A stretch of 64,000 nt of DNA, from assembly GCA_947000775.1 (NCBI GenBank), contig CAMQGK010000634.1:18062501-18126500 (forward strand), read 5' to 3'. The notes below the pieces were generated by a model. The model worked only from the letters and a program-made list of their open reading frames with translations. It was not told where the DNA came from and did no database searches. This stretch comes from Pterois miles (Eukaryota > Chordata > Actinopteri > Perciformes > Scorpaenidae). The position numbers and the translations under genes were made by a program. Shown piece by piece: positions 12,727 to 25,420 of the stretch. How positions within the stretch are numbered: position 1 is the first letter of the stretch; every line of letters begins with the position of its first letter.

Positions 12727-12727
<1 letters not shown>

Positions 12728-12770
<43 letters not shown>
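12728..12770 (+). repeat. (CA)n microsatellite
   Basis: About 21 pure CA units. Confidence 0.95.
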
Positions 12771-12772
<2 letters not shown>

Positions 12773-12881
12773 CACGTAGTGGTTTGTTAAAGTGTATGGA
12801 GGGAATGCTGTGGTCACACCTGGGAATGCTCTTTCAGCTAACCTGCCTAACGTTTTCGCTTTCTCCATCATTTCCTCTCTC

Positions 12882-13520
12882 TAGAGGTGGAAAGTAACAA
12901 ATTACATTTACTTAACTTGTGTTTACTTCTCCTTTTAAAGCAGGCTTTAGTTATAGGAATGAGCATACACAGTGTTGTAGCTTTTTGATAAAAATTGACA
13001 GACTGGCTATAAAACCATTCACAAAATCGTGCTATAATACAGAATACATGTGTTTTTACACTTATGTGTGACCACTCCTTGAAAACGTCTCATAACTTTC
13101 TTCTCAGTAAAATTTTACTCGCATCACTACCTAATTGGTTCTTATTGTCGAATCTACATAGCTTGAGATTTTGGGAAATATCCATATTGGCTTTATTACC
13201 AAAGTTAGATCTTCTAATCTAACTCTTTGGAAAGAAAAAGGAAACCAATAAGCATATTTCCCAAAATGTCACAGTCCATTTAATTTCCTTGATTCCATGA
13301 TTTCTTTCTTCTAAACTTAAAATAAGTGAGTATACTTTCAGTTTACTTTTTATGTACTTATCAGAGATATACTTAAAAAAAAGTATGCTTGGCTCATACT
13401 GCAAAGTATACAGAAAAATCTAAGCGTGTTTGGCTTTTAGGCGTACTTGTACTTAATCTTTTGAGTGAGATATACTTAAGAAAAGTATAATTAAGTATTC
13501 TTGCCTTATAGGCCTACAGT
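12882..13520. repeat. Degenerate 'AGTATACTT'-rich repeat region
   Basis: Starts with 'agaggtggaaagtaacaaat', a typical end of a common teleost DNA-transposon derivative. It continues with many imperfect AGTATACTTAAG-like palindromic words (13320-13500). A fragment resembling the opposite end of such elements occurs at 46780-47080. No complete termini or target duplication could be fixed. Confidence 0.4.
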
Positions 13521-13763
13521 GAGGTGGTCTTGGCTTGTAGTTGTGCTTACTTTTTGATAGAGTAGCCTATTAAAATGTGCGACATTAAGTCTTAACTCAT
13601 CTTTCGCCCACTCCTCCCTGCTGCTCAAATTAAGTGGAATATGCCTTTATTGGTAACACTATAGTCTCTTTTAAGAGTACTCAGTAATGTCTCTCCTCCT
13701 TCAATGAAGGGATCACACAGTCCAGAGACAAAGCCAGCACAGGAGAGATTATAATGTAAAGTT

Positions 13764-13764
13764 A

Positions 13765-13822
<58 letters not shown>
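13764..13822 (+). repeat. (CA)n microsatellite
   Basis: About 29 pure CA units. Confidence 0.95.
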
Positions 13823-13826
<4 letters not shown>

Positions 13827-14589
13827 GGTTAGACAGTTTAACACACAGCAGGCTGCTGTCATGATGTGTAGGATGCACATTGTGACACAGTGTGAATTTT
13901 AATTCTGATTTGATTGGAATTAAAGTGGTTTTAAGCCTGAGTTAATGGGTTTAGACTGGCTCTAATCCTGGTTTAATGAAGGCCACGGTGGGCTTCTTGC
14001 CTCATTCATCATCCTGGACTTCGGCCCATCATAATCCAAGTGGTGAATTAATCAGCCACTTTATGGCGACTGTGGGGTGAGTGTGTGCATGGTCTAAGAA
14101 GGCTGTCGGTATGAATTTTTGGATTTAAACACTTTGAGGATATCTGGATCATTCTTGGCTTTCTGTCTTTGTCATGTCCATGGTGCGTTTGTATGTGTGC
14201 GCATTCTCCACCGTGCACACTCTGGAGTGTGCTCGCTCCCTCACTCCCCATCCCTATGTAACTGGAGCCAGCCCTCCCCTGTCAAAAATAAAAATCATTT
14301 GTCCGCTGCACGAGTGTGTCCATTAAAAATGCATGGTGGAGGGAGCTGGGGGCCGCTGGGGAGGAAAGTTGATACTCGGCTCTCCGGAAGGGCATCAGAG
14401 TACCAAGGTGGACAAATGGCATCCAGAGAGAAAGAACGGGATGGAGGGTGAGGGTGAATTGAATGGGTGAGTAGGTGGGTGTTGTATTTGTCACACTCTT
14501 AACGCACTGATGAAACTCTCAACTTGTGGGGTCTAGTAAAAGTGCCTCTTCCTCTCTCTCACTGACCCTCACATATGCATAATTTTTTT

Positions 14590-14767
14590 TAAGTATTATT
14601 TTTTGGAGAGGGTTTTTTGCTTTTATTGACAGAGACAGTAGTGAAATAGGGAGACAGAGGGGATGACATACAGCTCCGAGCAGGATTTGAACCTGAGGCC
14701 ACTGCAGCAAAGAGTTCAGCCTTGGCACATGGGGCGCCTGCTCTACCAAGTGAACTAAACAGTGTAC
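14590..14767 (-). mobile_element. tRNA-derived SINE
   Basis: On the minus strand the head is tRNA-like. The RNA polymerase III A box (ACTTGGTAGAGCAGG type) lies at 14737-14757 and the B box GCAGGATTTGAACCTG (reverse complement, GGTTCAAATCC) at 14680-14695, spaced as in a tRNA. The tail ends in a 'ctgtcaataaaagc' segment and an A-rich stretch. It is not a working tRNA gene because the body after the B box does not pair into an acceptor stem. Confidence 0.75.
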
Positions 14768-15913
14768 CACATATGCATTAATTTATTCAAAACTATAGAT
14801 CATATACAGTAGATTTATCACAGCGTGAATTTGAAGGCAGGGACACAGAACATGCCTTATAATGCTACTTTGACAGAGAGAAGTTATATGGACAAAAAAC
14901 CCTCACAGATTTTATTTTCCTCTCAAAATTAGCACCAAAACTCTTCTAGGCCACATTTGGAAATGGCTATTATGGAGTTGAAAGTGACACAGCAAAATTC
15001 ATCTTCTACTTATGAAATAGATGGTGCTTTGTGACACTGGGACTAGTGGTAGTCAGTCACAAGGGGAGGGGGAAGCAAGTTTGTTAGCTCAGTCCAGTGA
15101 GTTACTCCAGGTTAGTTAAATAAACTTGGACAGTGTCAGCTAATATGCCATCGCCATTTTGCACTCTCCATTCCCTCAAAAACTTCGCTGTCAAATTTCA
15201 TTGACAGCTGTCAAATTTCATGAAATTTTCTAAATTCATGTAATCCATTTACTTTGCCCTGTGAGTGAATCACTTACCATGGAAATTTTGTTGAAACGAA
15301 TTTATTTCAAACCAGAATTTGCTGTTTTGAATGCTGGTGTGAGCGGGCCTCTAGTATTTTGCAGAGGCAAAAACATTTCTGATGAATGTTCTTAAAAACT
15401 AAGATCATGGCTGATATTAGGTTGTAATTCATGCTGTACCAACTGTAAAGGTAAGGGAGATGGTGAACGGCTGTAAATATCATAATGTAGCTGACAGGAA
15501 ATGTGAGAGAAATACAGATGCAAACTGAATGAAGGCAGTGCATGTTTTTCCTACAAAATAAAAACTATTAGTGTTTGACCTTTCAGCTGAGTTTTATTGA
15601 ATCGATTTTAACCTTTAGAACTGCGTCCGGTTAGGCAAGAAAAATAGACTGGAAACTGGAAAAGCATCTTTTTTTGTTTATTCTGGGTGATGATGGCTTA
15701 TAGCTGAAATCTGTTTGTTTGTTTGCACATAATAAACAAAAAAACACTTCTGTGAGTGCCGGTGACTTATTTCTTCTGTTCTTACTACTACCCGGCACAT
15801 GATACTGTTCAAGATTTGAAGACATGCTCGCTGCTATTTTCTAGTGTGGAAAACAAGACCATTCCTTACGTTGATGCCCTCGCTGTGAAGTTGGTTTTAC
15901 TACCTACACTCTG
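14768..15913. other. Intergenic stretch, no gene seen
   Basis: AT-rich. Contains a 20-bp tandem duplication 'gctgtcaaatttcat(t)gaca' at about 15188-15221. Short ORFs lack domains. Confidence 0.5.
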
Positions 15914-16304
15914 CAGCGGTCATTCAAAGACTGGGTCAGACCCACGGGTGGGTTGCAGGAGATCAGCAAATAAATTTGCAGAATTTCTTCCAAATGAACA
16001 TTTATAAATGTAGTACACCTTTGAGCCACATGAGGGAGCCTGAATGTCCTTATTGTTCTGAACAGTGAATATGAAAGGCTAGTGCACATTCTGTTGTTTT
16101 ACTGATGAGAGAAAACACAAGAGCCAGTTAACCATCACCAGTTAAAGGTGATGCGGAAATGGCAGTAAAAATGGTCAGAACATTCACTAATGCAAAATTT
16201 GCTCCTCTCAGGATGTATAAATGAGGCCTTTTGTGAATCGGGTCATGATGGTTTGTCATTTTTTAAAAGTGGGACCCCAGAAAAGAGTTTGGAAAACACT
16301 GCTC
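15914..16304. mobile_element. hAT-like MITE remnant (CAGCGGTCATTCAAAGACTGGG)
   Basis: The left end CAGCGGTCATTCAAAGACTG and the right end ...GAGTTTGGAAAACACTGCT are imperfect inverted repeats of the 'CAGNGGTTCTCAAA' type common in hAT derivatives. Internal 'gacccacgggtgggttgcagg' and 'gggaccccag' fit this class. I could not confirm an 8-bp target duplication. Confidence 0.45.
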
Positions 16305-17682
16305 TACAGTGACATATCACTTACCCAGACAGGTGGTAGACCACTTAATTTGCACATGAAATGAAGCAGCTTTTGTACTTGTGTAGCACCGCTGTCTGGA
16401 TTTAGTAGGCTACTTGATGTTTTTCTATTAATTCATCATGCATTTGTTATTTTTCTAGTACTATAAAGTGGCTTTAGGGTGGTGTCATTGTTTCAGACTG
16501 TGTTTTTGTCACTAAACTTGGGACTTGGGATGTCATTTTTCCAGGTGTACTGTTGTGTGGTCTGCATTGTCTCCTGTTTTTAAACAGTAAAAATACAGAT
16601 GTGGCTGAATTGGATGTCTGACTCTCCACATCTGCCAGTCCCTCAGTTTTCTTCCTTCCCTTGCCATATATACAGTAGTATAACACTTATCCTCTCACAG
16701 TGGCCTCTCAGAGCTGTCACTGGAAGAAAAGTGCTGTTGTGAGTTTCGCCACTCCACTCACCAGATAAATCTGTCAAAATACAGGTGTGTGTGTGTGAGT
16801 CCATGAGTGTGCGGAGATTAGTGGTTTTTCATGGTGTCAAACTTGTGGCCCTGTATGCTAAACTCATTAAGAAAGTGGGTGATCAGAATATACTGTTACT
16901 GTCCAAAATACTGTAGTTTAATTCTTGCATTTTGATCAATAAGGTTGAGACTTAAGAACATTTAGTCTTTTTTTTTTTATATTCACATTTCTTTCTTTCT
17001 GTCATACTAACCTTTCTTTCTCTCTTACGGGACTCACTGTTTTCTTTCCTTGGTCTTGTCCATCTGCTTCCTATAACACTGGGGCAGTCTGATCTGGTTT
17101 GCAGAAACCCCCTCTGAAAAATCTGACATTTATTCACGTACAACCAAAATAGTCCCGTTTTTTTCCCCCGACAAAATAACCTCACTAAAGAAACTATCCC
17201 GGCCCCGTTTCAATAGGGTGGTCAAATCTGGACCCAATTAAAACGGGGACCCCCTAAATTTCCTTCACACCCAGCTTGAGGAAGACCCCAGATTAGAGGA
17301 ATATTTTCCCTATTGCCGACTTTACGTTTTGCGGAATTCCTTGGGATAATAATTGAGCCCATGTGTGCACGGTATTCCGAGGTGTTCCCGTTTTGGTGGG
17401 AGTGTGGATAAAAATGGCACGTTGTTAGAGCCATCAGGGCGGGCACAGTTTTGACAAATCTGTTTTCTTTTTCCTTCCTCTTCATCTTCTCGGTTTTCAC
17501 CACAATCCCTGGAACGTTGTTTGGAATTAATAGAAGGGGATTTTTTCTTTTTTTTTTTTTTTTTTTTTTTTGGTCAGTGTCCATGTGGGGAGAGGCAGAG
17601 GCTTAATTGAGATCAAATAAACAAAGTCACCTGTGAGTGATTTCAGCTTCTAATGAGACACATGTTCGCTAACACAAGGCCG

Positions 17683-17729
<47 letters not shown>

Positions 17730-17854
17730 ATCACCTCCGTTTGATAAGCACTAAAGCAGGTGTTTGTATCACTCCCTCAATGAAATCCTGCACATGCCAT
17801 ATACCTCCAAACTGGCACTAGATTTTTGTCCACATACACACGCGCACACACACA

Positions 17855-17933
<79 letters not shown>

Positions 17934-18754
17934 AGAGAGAGACTCGCCAAGGATTAGCCTCGGCTTCTCATAAACTCCATGACTCAACAGTGAGAGCTTG
18001 TGTTCTGCTCCCCTATGCAGTGACCCATCATCCTCGATCTCGCTCCCTCTGGCTTTGTGAGTGCTCTGCTATAACCACGAATGAATAGCCACTTGTTCAA
18101 TAAAACCCGGGACGCTGCATGCTTAGGTATCATAGTTGTCTGCACGGTATTATTCTAAGTGCTAATAATAAGAAAAGCATCAGGACACTGTCTGACTTCT
18201 CTGCTGCTCAGCTCAGATGGTCCTCTATCTGTGAGTGGTCTGCGGAGAGCTGTGGGAGTCTGACTTTGATTCATGTCTTCCTAATTGTAATAGACCTGAA
18301 TCCTCTAAAAACAACATGTGGATAATTCTTATACACACACAGACACACACATACAGAGGCTTGTGTGCATGCACCCACAGGAACACACACTCCACACACA
18401 GGTAATTGTGCCCACCTGGGAAAACATCATTTAGTCAGGCGCCCCTTCCTTCTACTAACACTGCTCTTACAGCATGGAGGTGTGTGAATGAATGTGTGTA
18501 AGCGTGACCTCCTGTAGCCTTTGTATGCTCTTTGATCCCAAATTGCATTTGACTATCAACACTCTCTAAGCCCTAAACCATCCAATTACAATACTGTATT
18601 ATATAAGCTTAGCAGTTCAAGGCTTTGAGGAAAATTGCTTCTCTGTGCAAACAACTAACCATGTTGGAGTAAAGTCGACCATCTATCCTCAGTCTACCAA
18701 ATATCAAATAAAGACTTCATTTAGGCTGCGAAGGAGGGATGAAAATACAATATC
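16305..18754. other. Intergenic stretch with microsatellites
   Basis: No gene recognised. The 120-residue minus ORF at 17222-17584 begins in the poly-T run (17545-17571; Lys-rich start) and shows no domain. CA repeats at 17687-17727 and 17835-17931 account for other ORFs. Confidence 0.5.
17835..17940 (+). repeat. Compound (CA)n(CG)(CA)n(GA)n microsatellite
   Basis: Long CA tract with CGCG interruptions near 17842 and 17866, ending in a GA run. Alternating purine-pyrimidine DNA of this kind can adopt Z-form. Confidence 0.9.
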
Positions 18755-19477
18755 TAGGGCTGTCAATGCAATAGCGTGTTAATGCAAATTCATTCAAATG
18801 CCACTAATTTCTTTAACACAACCTGAAATGTTCAGTTTCAAAACTAGAGTGAAGATACAGGCATCATATGAAACTAGAAAACCTAATGAATCCATCAGTA
18901 CCAACCATGTCATACTAGCTTGTTGTGAAAGAAGCTAAATAACTCTCCAAAATTGCACTAAATTTTGGTGAGGAAAAACTGTCATGGCCATCAAGAGGTC
19001 CCTTGACATCTGACCTCAAGATATTGAATGAAAATGGGTTCTCTGGGTACCCACGAGTCTCCCCTTTACAGACATGCCCATTTTATAATCACATGCAGTT
19101 TGGAGAAAGTCATAGTCAAGTCAGCACACTGACACACTGACAGCTGTTGTTGCGTTTTGGGCTTCAGTTTACCATGTTATGATTTGATCATATTTTTTTC
19201 TGCTAAATGCAGTACCTGTGAGGGTTTCTGGACAATATTTGTTACTGCTTTGTGTTGTTAATTGATTTCAGTAATAAATATATACATACATTTGCATAAA
19301 GCAGCATATTTACCCACTCCCATGCTGATAAGAGTATTAAATACTTGATAAATCTCCCTTTAAAGTACATTTTTAACAGATAAAAAAATGTGCAATTAAT
19401 TTTGATTGCTCACGATTAGCTATGGATAATCATGCGATTAATTACGATTTAAATATTTGAATCGATTGACAGCCCTA
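18755..19477 (+). mobile_element. Complete hAT-like MITE (TAGGGCTGTCAAT ends)
   Basis: Terminal inverted repeats TAGGGCTGTCAATGCAATAG and ...GAATCGATTGACAGCCCTA bound the element. The flanking 8 bp, acaatatc (18747-18754) and aaaatatg (19478-19485), match at six of eight positions. That is consistent with a decayed 8-bp hAT duplication. It has no transposase. Truncated relatives are at 1925-2195 and 9401-9660. Confidence 0.7.
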
Positions 19478-21778
19478 AAAATATGCTTTTGTTATTTCTG
19501 TTTTTCTTTTCTCCTACCTTATAAAATTAGTGGCCTCTAGGTGCAGGTTAGTCCATATGTCTTAGAGATTTTAGTTATTGTAACATAATCACTAAAGCCT
19601 GGGCTGACAGCCACCATGTTTAGGTCAAATTCCTTCACAGTCTGCTGGATGTGAAGTACTTTAAGCTACATAAATCTGTGTGTTCAAGCAAGTATTTCAA
19701 GGCTTCGAGACACAAACATCTCACAGTGGAATTTATTGTTTTTTCACTTATGTGCTGTATAATGACTCAGGAGGAGGAGAATGGTTAAAAGCACCCAAGC
19801 GGTGATGGATATCTGATATCATCTGTTCTACTTGTCTACGTAACAGCTTAGTGTGCATGTGTGTTGTTGTCTTGTTTTCTGGCCTTTGATCTGACTATGA
19901 TGCATTATAAGTTTGTTACTTTTTTGCCAAGAGTTAGATGAGATGATTGATCATGTCTGTACATTCAAAGTCAAGCAGGACCCAAGTTAGCTTAGCTTAG
20001 CACTGTCCAACCTAGGTAACAGCATCTGCTTACAAGTGCCTCTAAAGCTCACAAATTAGTGTGTTTTTTTTTTTTTTTAAATCAAAAACTGAAATACAAA
20101 AACATCCCGCCAGACTATTTCTTGACTGGGTGCAGTGACTTCCTGGAGACTTGAAAGGAGCATATAAAAGAAGAAATGGTCATTATGTCACTGAACTCAC
20201 ATTGGTGCCAAGTCCCAGTATTCTACATGTATTTGACTGTAATTAAGCATCTTTGTTATCAATAACCAATAGTGTTGGACAAGTTAGAAATTTACTGGTA
20301 CTTACAAACTTAGACTAGTGTCATGATGTAATGACCTCTCCTTCTTTTATAGGTTTCTCGGAGGCTTGTTGTCACTGAGGTTGCCGGGAAACACACAGAC
20401 TTCGGGAAGTCACTGTCATTTCCTCAAATGTCAAAATATCCCTTTAAACATACACTAGTGACTGTGATACTTCATGCCTCTTCCCCACTGAAATGGTATT
20501 TTTATTATTCTAACAAAGTAATTTGTGTCCTCTGCCTACACACTGTGTGGCATTTTTGTTCACCACCTCAGTGACGAACCAATAACTGTTATAGTATCTG
20601 TGGTAAACAGAGAAAACACACCTAATATATGTCAAGTCAAATAGATTCATTTTCAAAGTATTGGTACCATGATGTATTGCTGTAAGGATCCTTTAATTTC
20701 ACACTTAATATTGTGGGTGGAAGGGTCCTGTGGTAGCAGGAAAGTAGTTTTCTGCACCAAAAAAAAACTTGAAGGAGATAGATGAATAGTTTACTGCATG
20801 GATGACTCCAACAATGACCTAAAGGCCAGAAGTCTCATGGCACCTGCTGTGCTCCTTTTAATAAGCACAAACTGATGCCAACAATCTCTCTCTCTCACAC
20901 ACACACATGAACACACGAGTGTGAGCATGCCAATAAACATGGGTAGGTGATCTGGGCAGGCCTCAGCTATCTTTGGCATCTCCTGCGCTCTGGTGGCTGC
21001 TGTGCCAGGCTGCCCAGGCTGCCATACCATCTGAGACAAACTGACACCACCACCAGCTGTTCCCTAACCTCAGTCATGTTAGTATATCTGGCCATTTTTT
21101 AAATGCACGATGAGCTTGCTTCAACTCGGATGCCTCCTCGCTCCCCCCACAACCCTACCTTAGCTCATATCCAGTGTGTCCACTTGCTGTGCACCCTGTC
21201 ATCATCTTACAAAGTCCCTAAATCCTCAAAGATCCAGGCGATGCATCTTTATCTCTAACTTCTCCCTCCCCTCTATATCTTGCCCTTATTGCTGTTATTG
21301 ACATTCACAAGGTTTTATCTTAGAGGATCCTCTGCTGCCACCTACTGGTTTAAAGTTATACCGTTTGCATGTCCCTTAAAATCATTTTTAAGCACTTTCT
21401 CTCCTTTTGGAACATTGGCGTATGTGGAGATGCACATCTGTAAAATTACCATTGTATCCATTGTAGACTCAGGTTGCAGAGCAGCTGGTAATAATGTGAG
21501 TTTGTGTCAAATTCATCCAATCCCTCCAATCAGACCCCTGCCAACACTTAAAAATTTTGTTGGTCACCAGTATTGTAAAGCTGCCATCCTCCATTCAAAA
21601 TGTTTGGTCATATAATGTCAAGTCATTCTTCCTTACCATGATAACACTACATAAGGAGCAACGGACGGCAGCTGGCGGTACCATGGTTTCACACTCTGCG
21701 GCTTATGTTTCCCTTTCACAAGCATGTCAGAGGATGACAGAGGCCTTCAAGTATCATAAAAACGCAAACATCGCTTTC
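19478..21778. other. Intergenic stretch with repeat fragments
   Basis: 19985-20447 resembles a common teleost MITE ('gccagactatttcttgactggg ... tgacttcctggag') and ends ATATCCCTTTAA, like the right end of the TTAA/AGGGA elements; its left end is not found. A poly-T run lies near 20066. The 111-residue ORF at 21280-21615 has no domain and no coding neighbours. Confidence 0.45.
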
Positions 21779-21960
21779 TAGAGCCAGTGTTTAGTTTGTC
21801 CATTCTGGGCTACTGCAGAAACATGGCGGAGCAACATGGTGGACTCTGTGAAGAGATATGAAGATATGTAGATATGAAGGGCTCATTCTAAGCTAACGTC
21901 AACACAATGATTCTTAGTTTCAGGTGATTTCATGCAAATGAAAACAGCTATGAATATTAT
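21779..21960 (-). repeat. 'CACTGGCTCTAGA' family copy
   Basis: Contains 'agagccagtgtttagtttgtcc', 'ctgggctactgcagaaacatgg' and 'ctcattctaagctaac'. It matches 45067-45270 and 61073-61246 in reverse. Confidence 0.6.
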
Positions 21961-22629
21961 AATCTACATATGTTTTTAATCAAATACATGTGCTGCAACT
22001 TCCATGTCATACTTTGCCTATTAAAAAGTTACCAAACCCCCTGCATACATCCCTATTTCTCCCTGATGAGAGGTCAGTAGACAGCAGAATGAAGGCAGAT
22101 TTATTATTGCTGTTTTTGCTGTGATAACCATAATGTTTAATTTCCAAAGCAGGCATATTGGATATTTTGAGCATCTGTGAAATACTGATTGTCGGTCCTC
22201 CCAGAAGAGCATGCAGTCTACAATAATGTAAACAATCCCAGCACATTTAGTAGCTTCTTGCTTTTCAATGTGATGCCAATCTAACACAATATGTCATGAG
22301 CACAGCTGCATAATACGATTCCATCAAAACAGAAAAAAAATGACAAATGCGATAAATTATTAGTGTTTTGTGAAGGCTATTCAGTCAATGTAAAATATTT
22401 ACCATCTAAATAAATGTTGTGCACTGTGAATATGATCATTTTTTGTTTATTGTGTCTTTCAGTGTATTTTCCACAACAAAAGTTCAAACTAGGGACTGTA
22501 AATTTCCGCTGTAAGAAATGAAATGTTAGTATAATATGGGTATTACAGGGATGAAGTTTTATGGTCAGGTCTCAAGTCGGCTCCAAAAACACCTTATATT
22601 TCGTCCAGAAGATGGCAGTGTTAGGATGA

Positions 22630-23316
22630 CAGTGGTTCCCAGCCTTTTTGCTTAGGGAGACCCTTTTCTGTCATTGAGTAAACTGCCAACCCCTGACTAA
22701 ATAACAATATGGATATTTCATATAATATTCAATGAATAACAACAACAGTACAGAAAACTGATAAACCATGCAATTAACTAAAATTGTGAATGCAGCAACT
22801 AAAAAAACAAGCATTTTGAATGAATTTTGAGTAGATTATTAACTGAATATTGCTTCAGAGATGATTTTTTTCTGTTTTTAATACAATTCTCTGTATTGTG
22901 AACTTATTTTTATTTTTAGCAATCATCCATAGTTAATAGGCCTCTTTCTTTGACAAATTCAGTGTTTTCTTCTCCCTGACGCTTTGCTATTGTTCTATCA
23001 GCTCTTTGGTTGTTTTAACTGCATACGTTTCTAATGGAGGCTGTTTAGCAGAGAGGGAAGACTGTGTGAATACAGCTTGTGTTGAGGTTGTCACCATTCC
23101 TGTGAGTTTTGTTTTAAATTTATATTTGAGGTAATAATCCAAACTTTAAAAATAACAATTTCATTTAGTCTTTGTTACAGAAGTGAATGAAATGCTGAGA
23201 TATAAGCCAAAAAGTTGTCTTACACCCATTAAAAATCAAGAAGGCCTTGTGACCCCTCATGAATCTTTGGCGACCCCTAGTGGTAGTTGGGACCCCTATG
23301 TTGGGAGCCACTCTGT
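22630..23316. mobile_element. hAT-like MITE (CAGTGGTTCCCAGCC ends)
   Basis: Starts CAGTGGTTCCCAGCCTTTTT and ends with ...GTTGGGAGCCACTCTGT, imperfect inverted repeats of a well-known vertebrate hAT-derivative type. Flanks taggatga and taggtttg match at five of eight positions, a weak 8-bp duplication. The internal part is AT-rich without coding sequence. Confidence 0.55.
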
Positions 23317-23589
23317 TAGGTTTGGGCCTTGGGGGTGTTTCTTAATGGTCATGACTTGACATATGGTGATGTAACATGGCTTGGTGAGATCTTCAGAATA
23401 AATAACTTTAAAAGTATGAATTAAATCATAAACCAGCTGTATATGTCTCTCCACTCACCAGTATTTATGTATGAACAAACCAGAGAAAGAGGTGTTGGAA
23501 CGCACCGTATAAACTGTTGATTATAGCCTTCACACTGTTACACTGCTGAAAAACAATATAGAGTAAGTGATCTGAGGGTAGACGGGAAA

Positions 23590-23990
23590 CATGATGGGAT
23601 CAGCTTGTGATTTCTTTCCTCCTCTCAGTCCGTGGATTTTTTTCACATCCCAGTTTGGGCAGCCGTCCAACAAAACAATTAGCAAGTATGGGAATCCCGG
23701 CACTGCTCTCATGCAGACCCCTCCCTCCCTTCTCTATATCTCTCTTCCTCTCTTCGCTTTCTGCAGCTGGCCCCAGGAGAGAGGCGGCCAAGTTTATTTT
23801 CTCCACGGTGGTCCCTTTGAGGTGGCGGCGAGGCCCCTGCCACGCCGCCGCTGATGTATTAGGTGAGGGTCCTTGAAGAGATGTCGGTGGGACTCTTATT
23901 ACTGCGGCACTCAATCTTATTGTTCCTGTTATTAAAGGATACTTGGTACCGTCCTTTTCACATGGGCAAAGTGAAGTAAATGCATACGTG
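23590..23990. promoter_or_regulatory. Possible conserved non-coding element near tcf21
   Basis: A block of higher GC and complexity within AT-rich DNA, about 3.5 kb beyond the 3' end of tcf21. It includes AACAAAACAATTAGCAAG-type and GCCAAGTTTATTTTC-type words resembling Sox and Fox sites, and a CG-rich core around 23820-23855. ORFs exist in three frames (135 residues minus, 87 and 89 plus), but none has a domain or clear splice logic. I infer an enhancer or an unknown exon; weak evidence. Confidence 0.25.
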
Positions 23991-24009
23991 TGATTAAAGT
24001 CAACCACAT

Positions 24010-25420
24010 CCCTCTAGTTAGTCACTGAAAACTATATTGACCAATTGAGCAAATAGCATCCTCAATAATAATCTAAATATCTCCATGACAACTGTCCATC
24101 TGTTGGTGAAGACCAGTGAAAGCTGAATAAAAGCTAGACAGTGGACCTTTACTTAGCATTATTTTATAAAAACACTATTTTCCAAAGTCAAGACTGACAT
24201 TTCACACTCATGGAAATATTAAACATTAATGATTGTTGGCTAATACACCGTGCTTACCATTAGTGATTAAACATAATCAGCTTTTACTTTATAAACATAT
24301 CAATATCTAAAAATACTCCAATACAAGTAAATGTCCAGCATTCAAAGTTTTCTATTAAAGTACATATATTTTATTGGTAAAATGTATTCAAAGTATCAAA
24401 AGCATAAATATTCATGAGGAAGTCTAATGGATCAAATCAGTGTAGATTAGTGGATTATCATTACTGTGTTAATGCTACCACTGAGGTCATGATATCTGTA
24501 ATTTTTCTGTGAATTTAAGGGAGATTACATTCTATGATTAAAATAACACCTTGGGGTTATTTTAGCCTAATTGCTAAACAGAATATAGATGGAGGATTTT
24601 TAAATTTGGACCTTTTACCTTTACCTTTTACCGGCCATGCAGGTGACTTAACATTTACTACTAACTGTTATCATAGCTGGTCATGGTCAAGCTAGTTTCT
24701 CTTGTTGCATATTGATCTATAACAATTTACCATATTGGATTATCTCATCAAAGGTTCTGTATGTAACCAGTATATATGTAGCATAGTACAATATTTGCCT
24801 CTGAAATAAAATGGAGTTGAGCTGTGATTCTCAAAGTGGCATCCTAGTCTGTGGCACTCTGTCAGGGGGTTCGCAAAATAATTTGCTCTAAATTATAAAA
24901 ATGTGTGCATCATTAAAAAGTCCATGTTGGGGAGCATTCGCACCAATAAAACAACTTTTTTAATTTGAAGCACTTACCGAAAGTCAGCTTTAAACTGGTA
25001 ATCAGTAAGACCTGGATTTATCACTGCTCATGTTCTCAATGCTTTTCTTGAAATGTAGGCTATAAATACTGTCCAGTCGAGTCCAAAGGCAATTTGAATA
25101 AAATCACCCAGGTATATAAGTGGTATTAGCATTCAGTAACATTGCAAATTTCCCTGTTGTTGAACTAGCAAAGGATTATTTCATTGTATGTTATCTTAAC
25201 ATGATTGAAATTGGAATATGTTTCTCTTTATCACTATGAAACAGGTCTGAAGTAGATTGTAAAGTTTTAGGATACAAATGGTGCTAATAAGAGTACAAAA
25301 GGTGGTAACCATATACGTAATCTGTGTTTCTGGAGTAGAGGTATAGCATAAAATAAAATAGAATGGAAAAAAAAGTCAAGTAGCAGTTTTGCTTGTCTGT
25401 AAAATAAACATGGTTGTGTT
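24010..25420. other. Intergenic stretch, AT-rich
   Basis: Nothing coding recognised. 24822-24890 ('gtgattctcaaagtgg ... cagggggttcgcaaaat') looks like a scrap of a hAT-derived repeat. Confidence 0.5.

Noticed and set aside
14680..14757. tRNA gene on the minus strand
   Set aside because: A and B boxes are present, but no acceptor or anticodon stems can be closed and a SINE body follows; it is a SINE head.
15914..16304. Clear 8-bp hAT duplication
   Set aside because: The candidate flanks (acactctg and ctctacag) do not match convincingly, so only the terminal repeats were used.
17764..17987. His-Thr and Cys-Val repeat ORFs
   Set aside because: Direct translations of the CA microsatellite on each strand; the same applies at 12106, 13764, 32336, 46169, 48065 and 50590.
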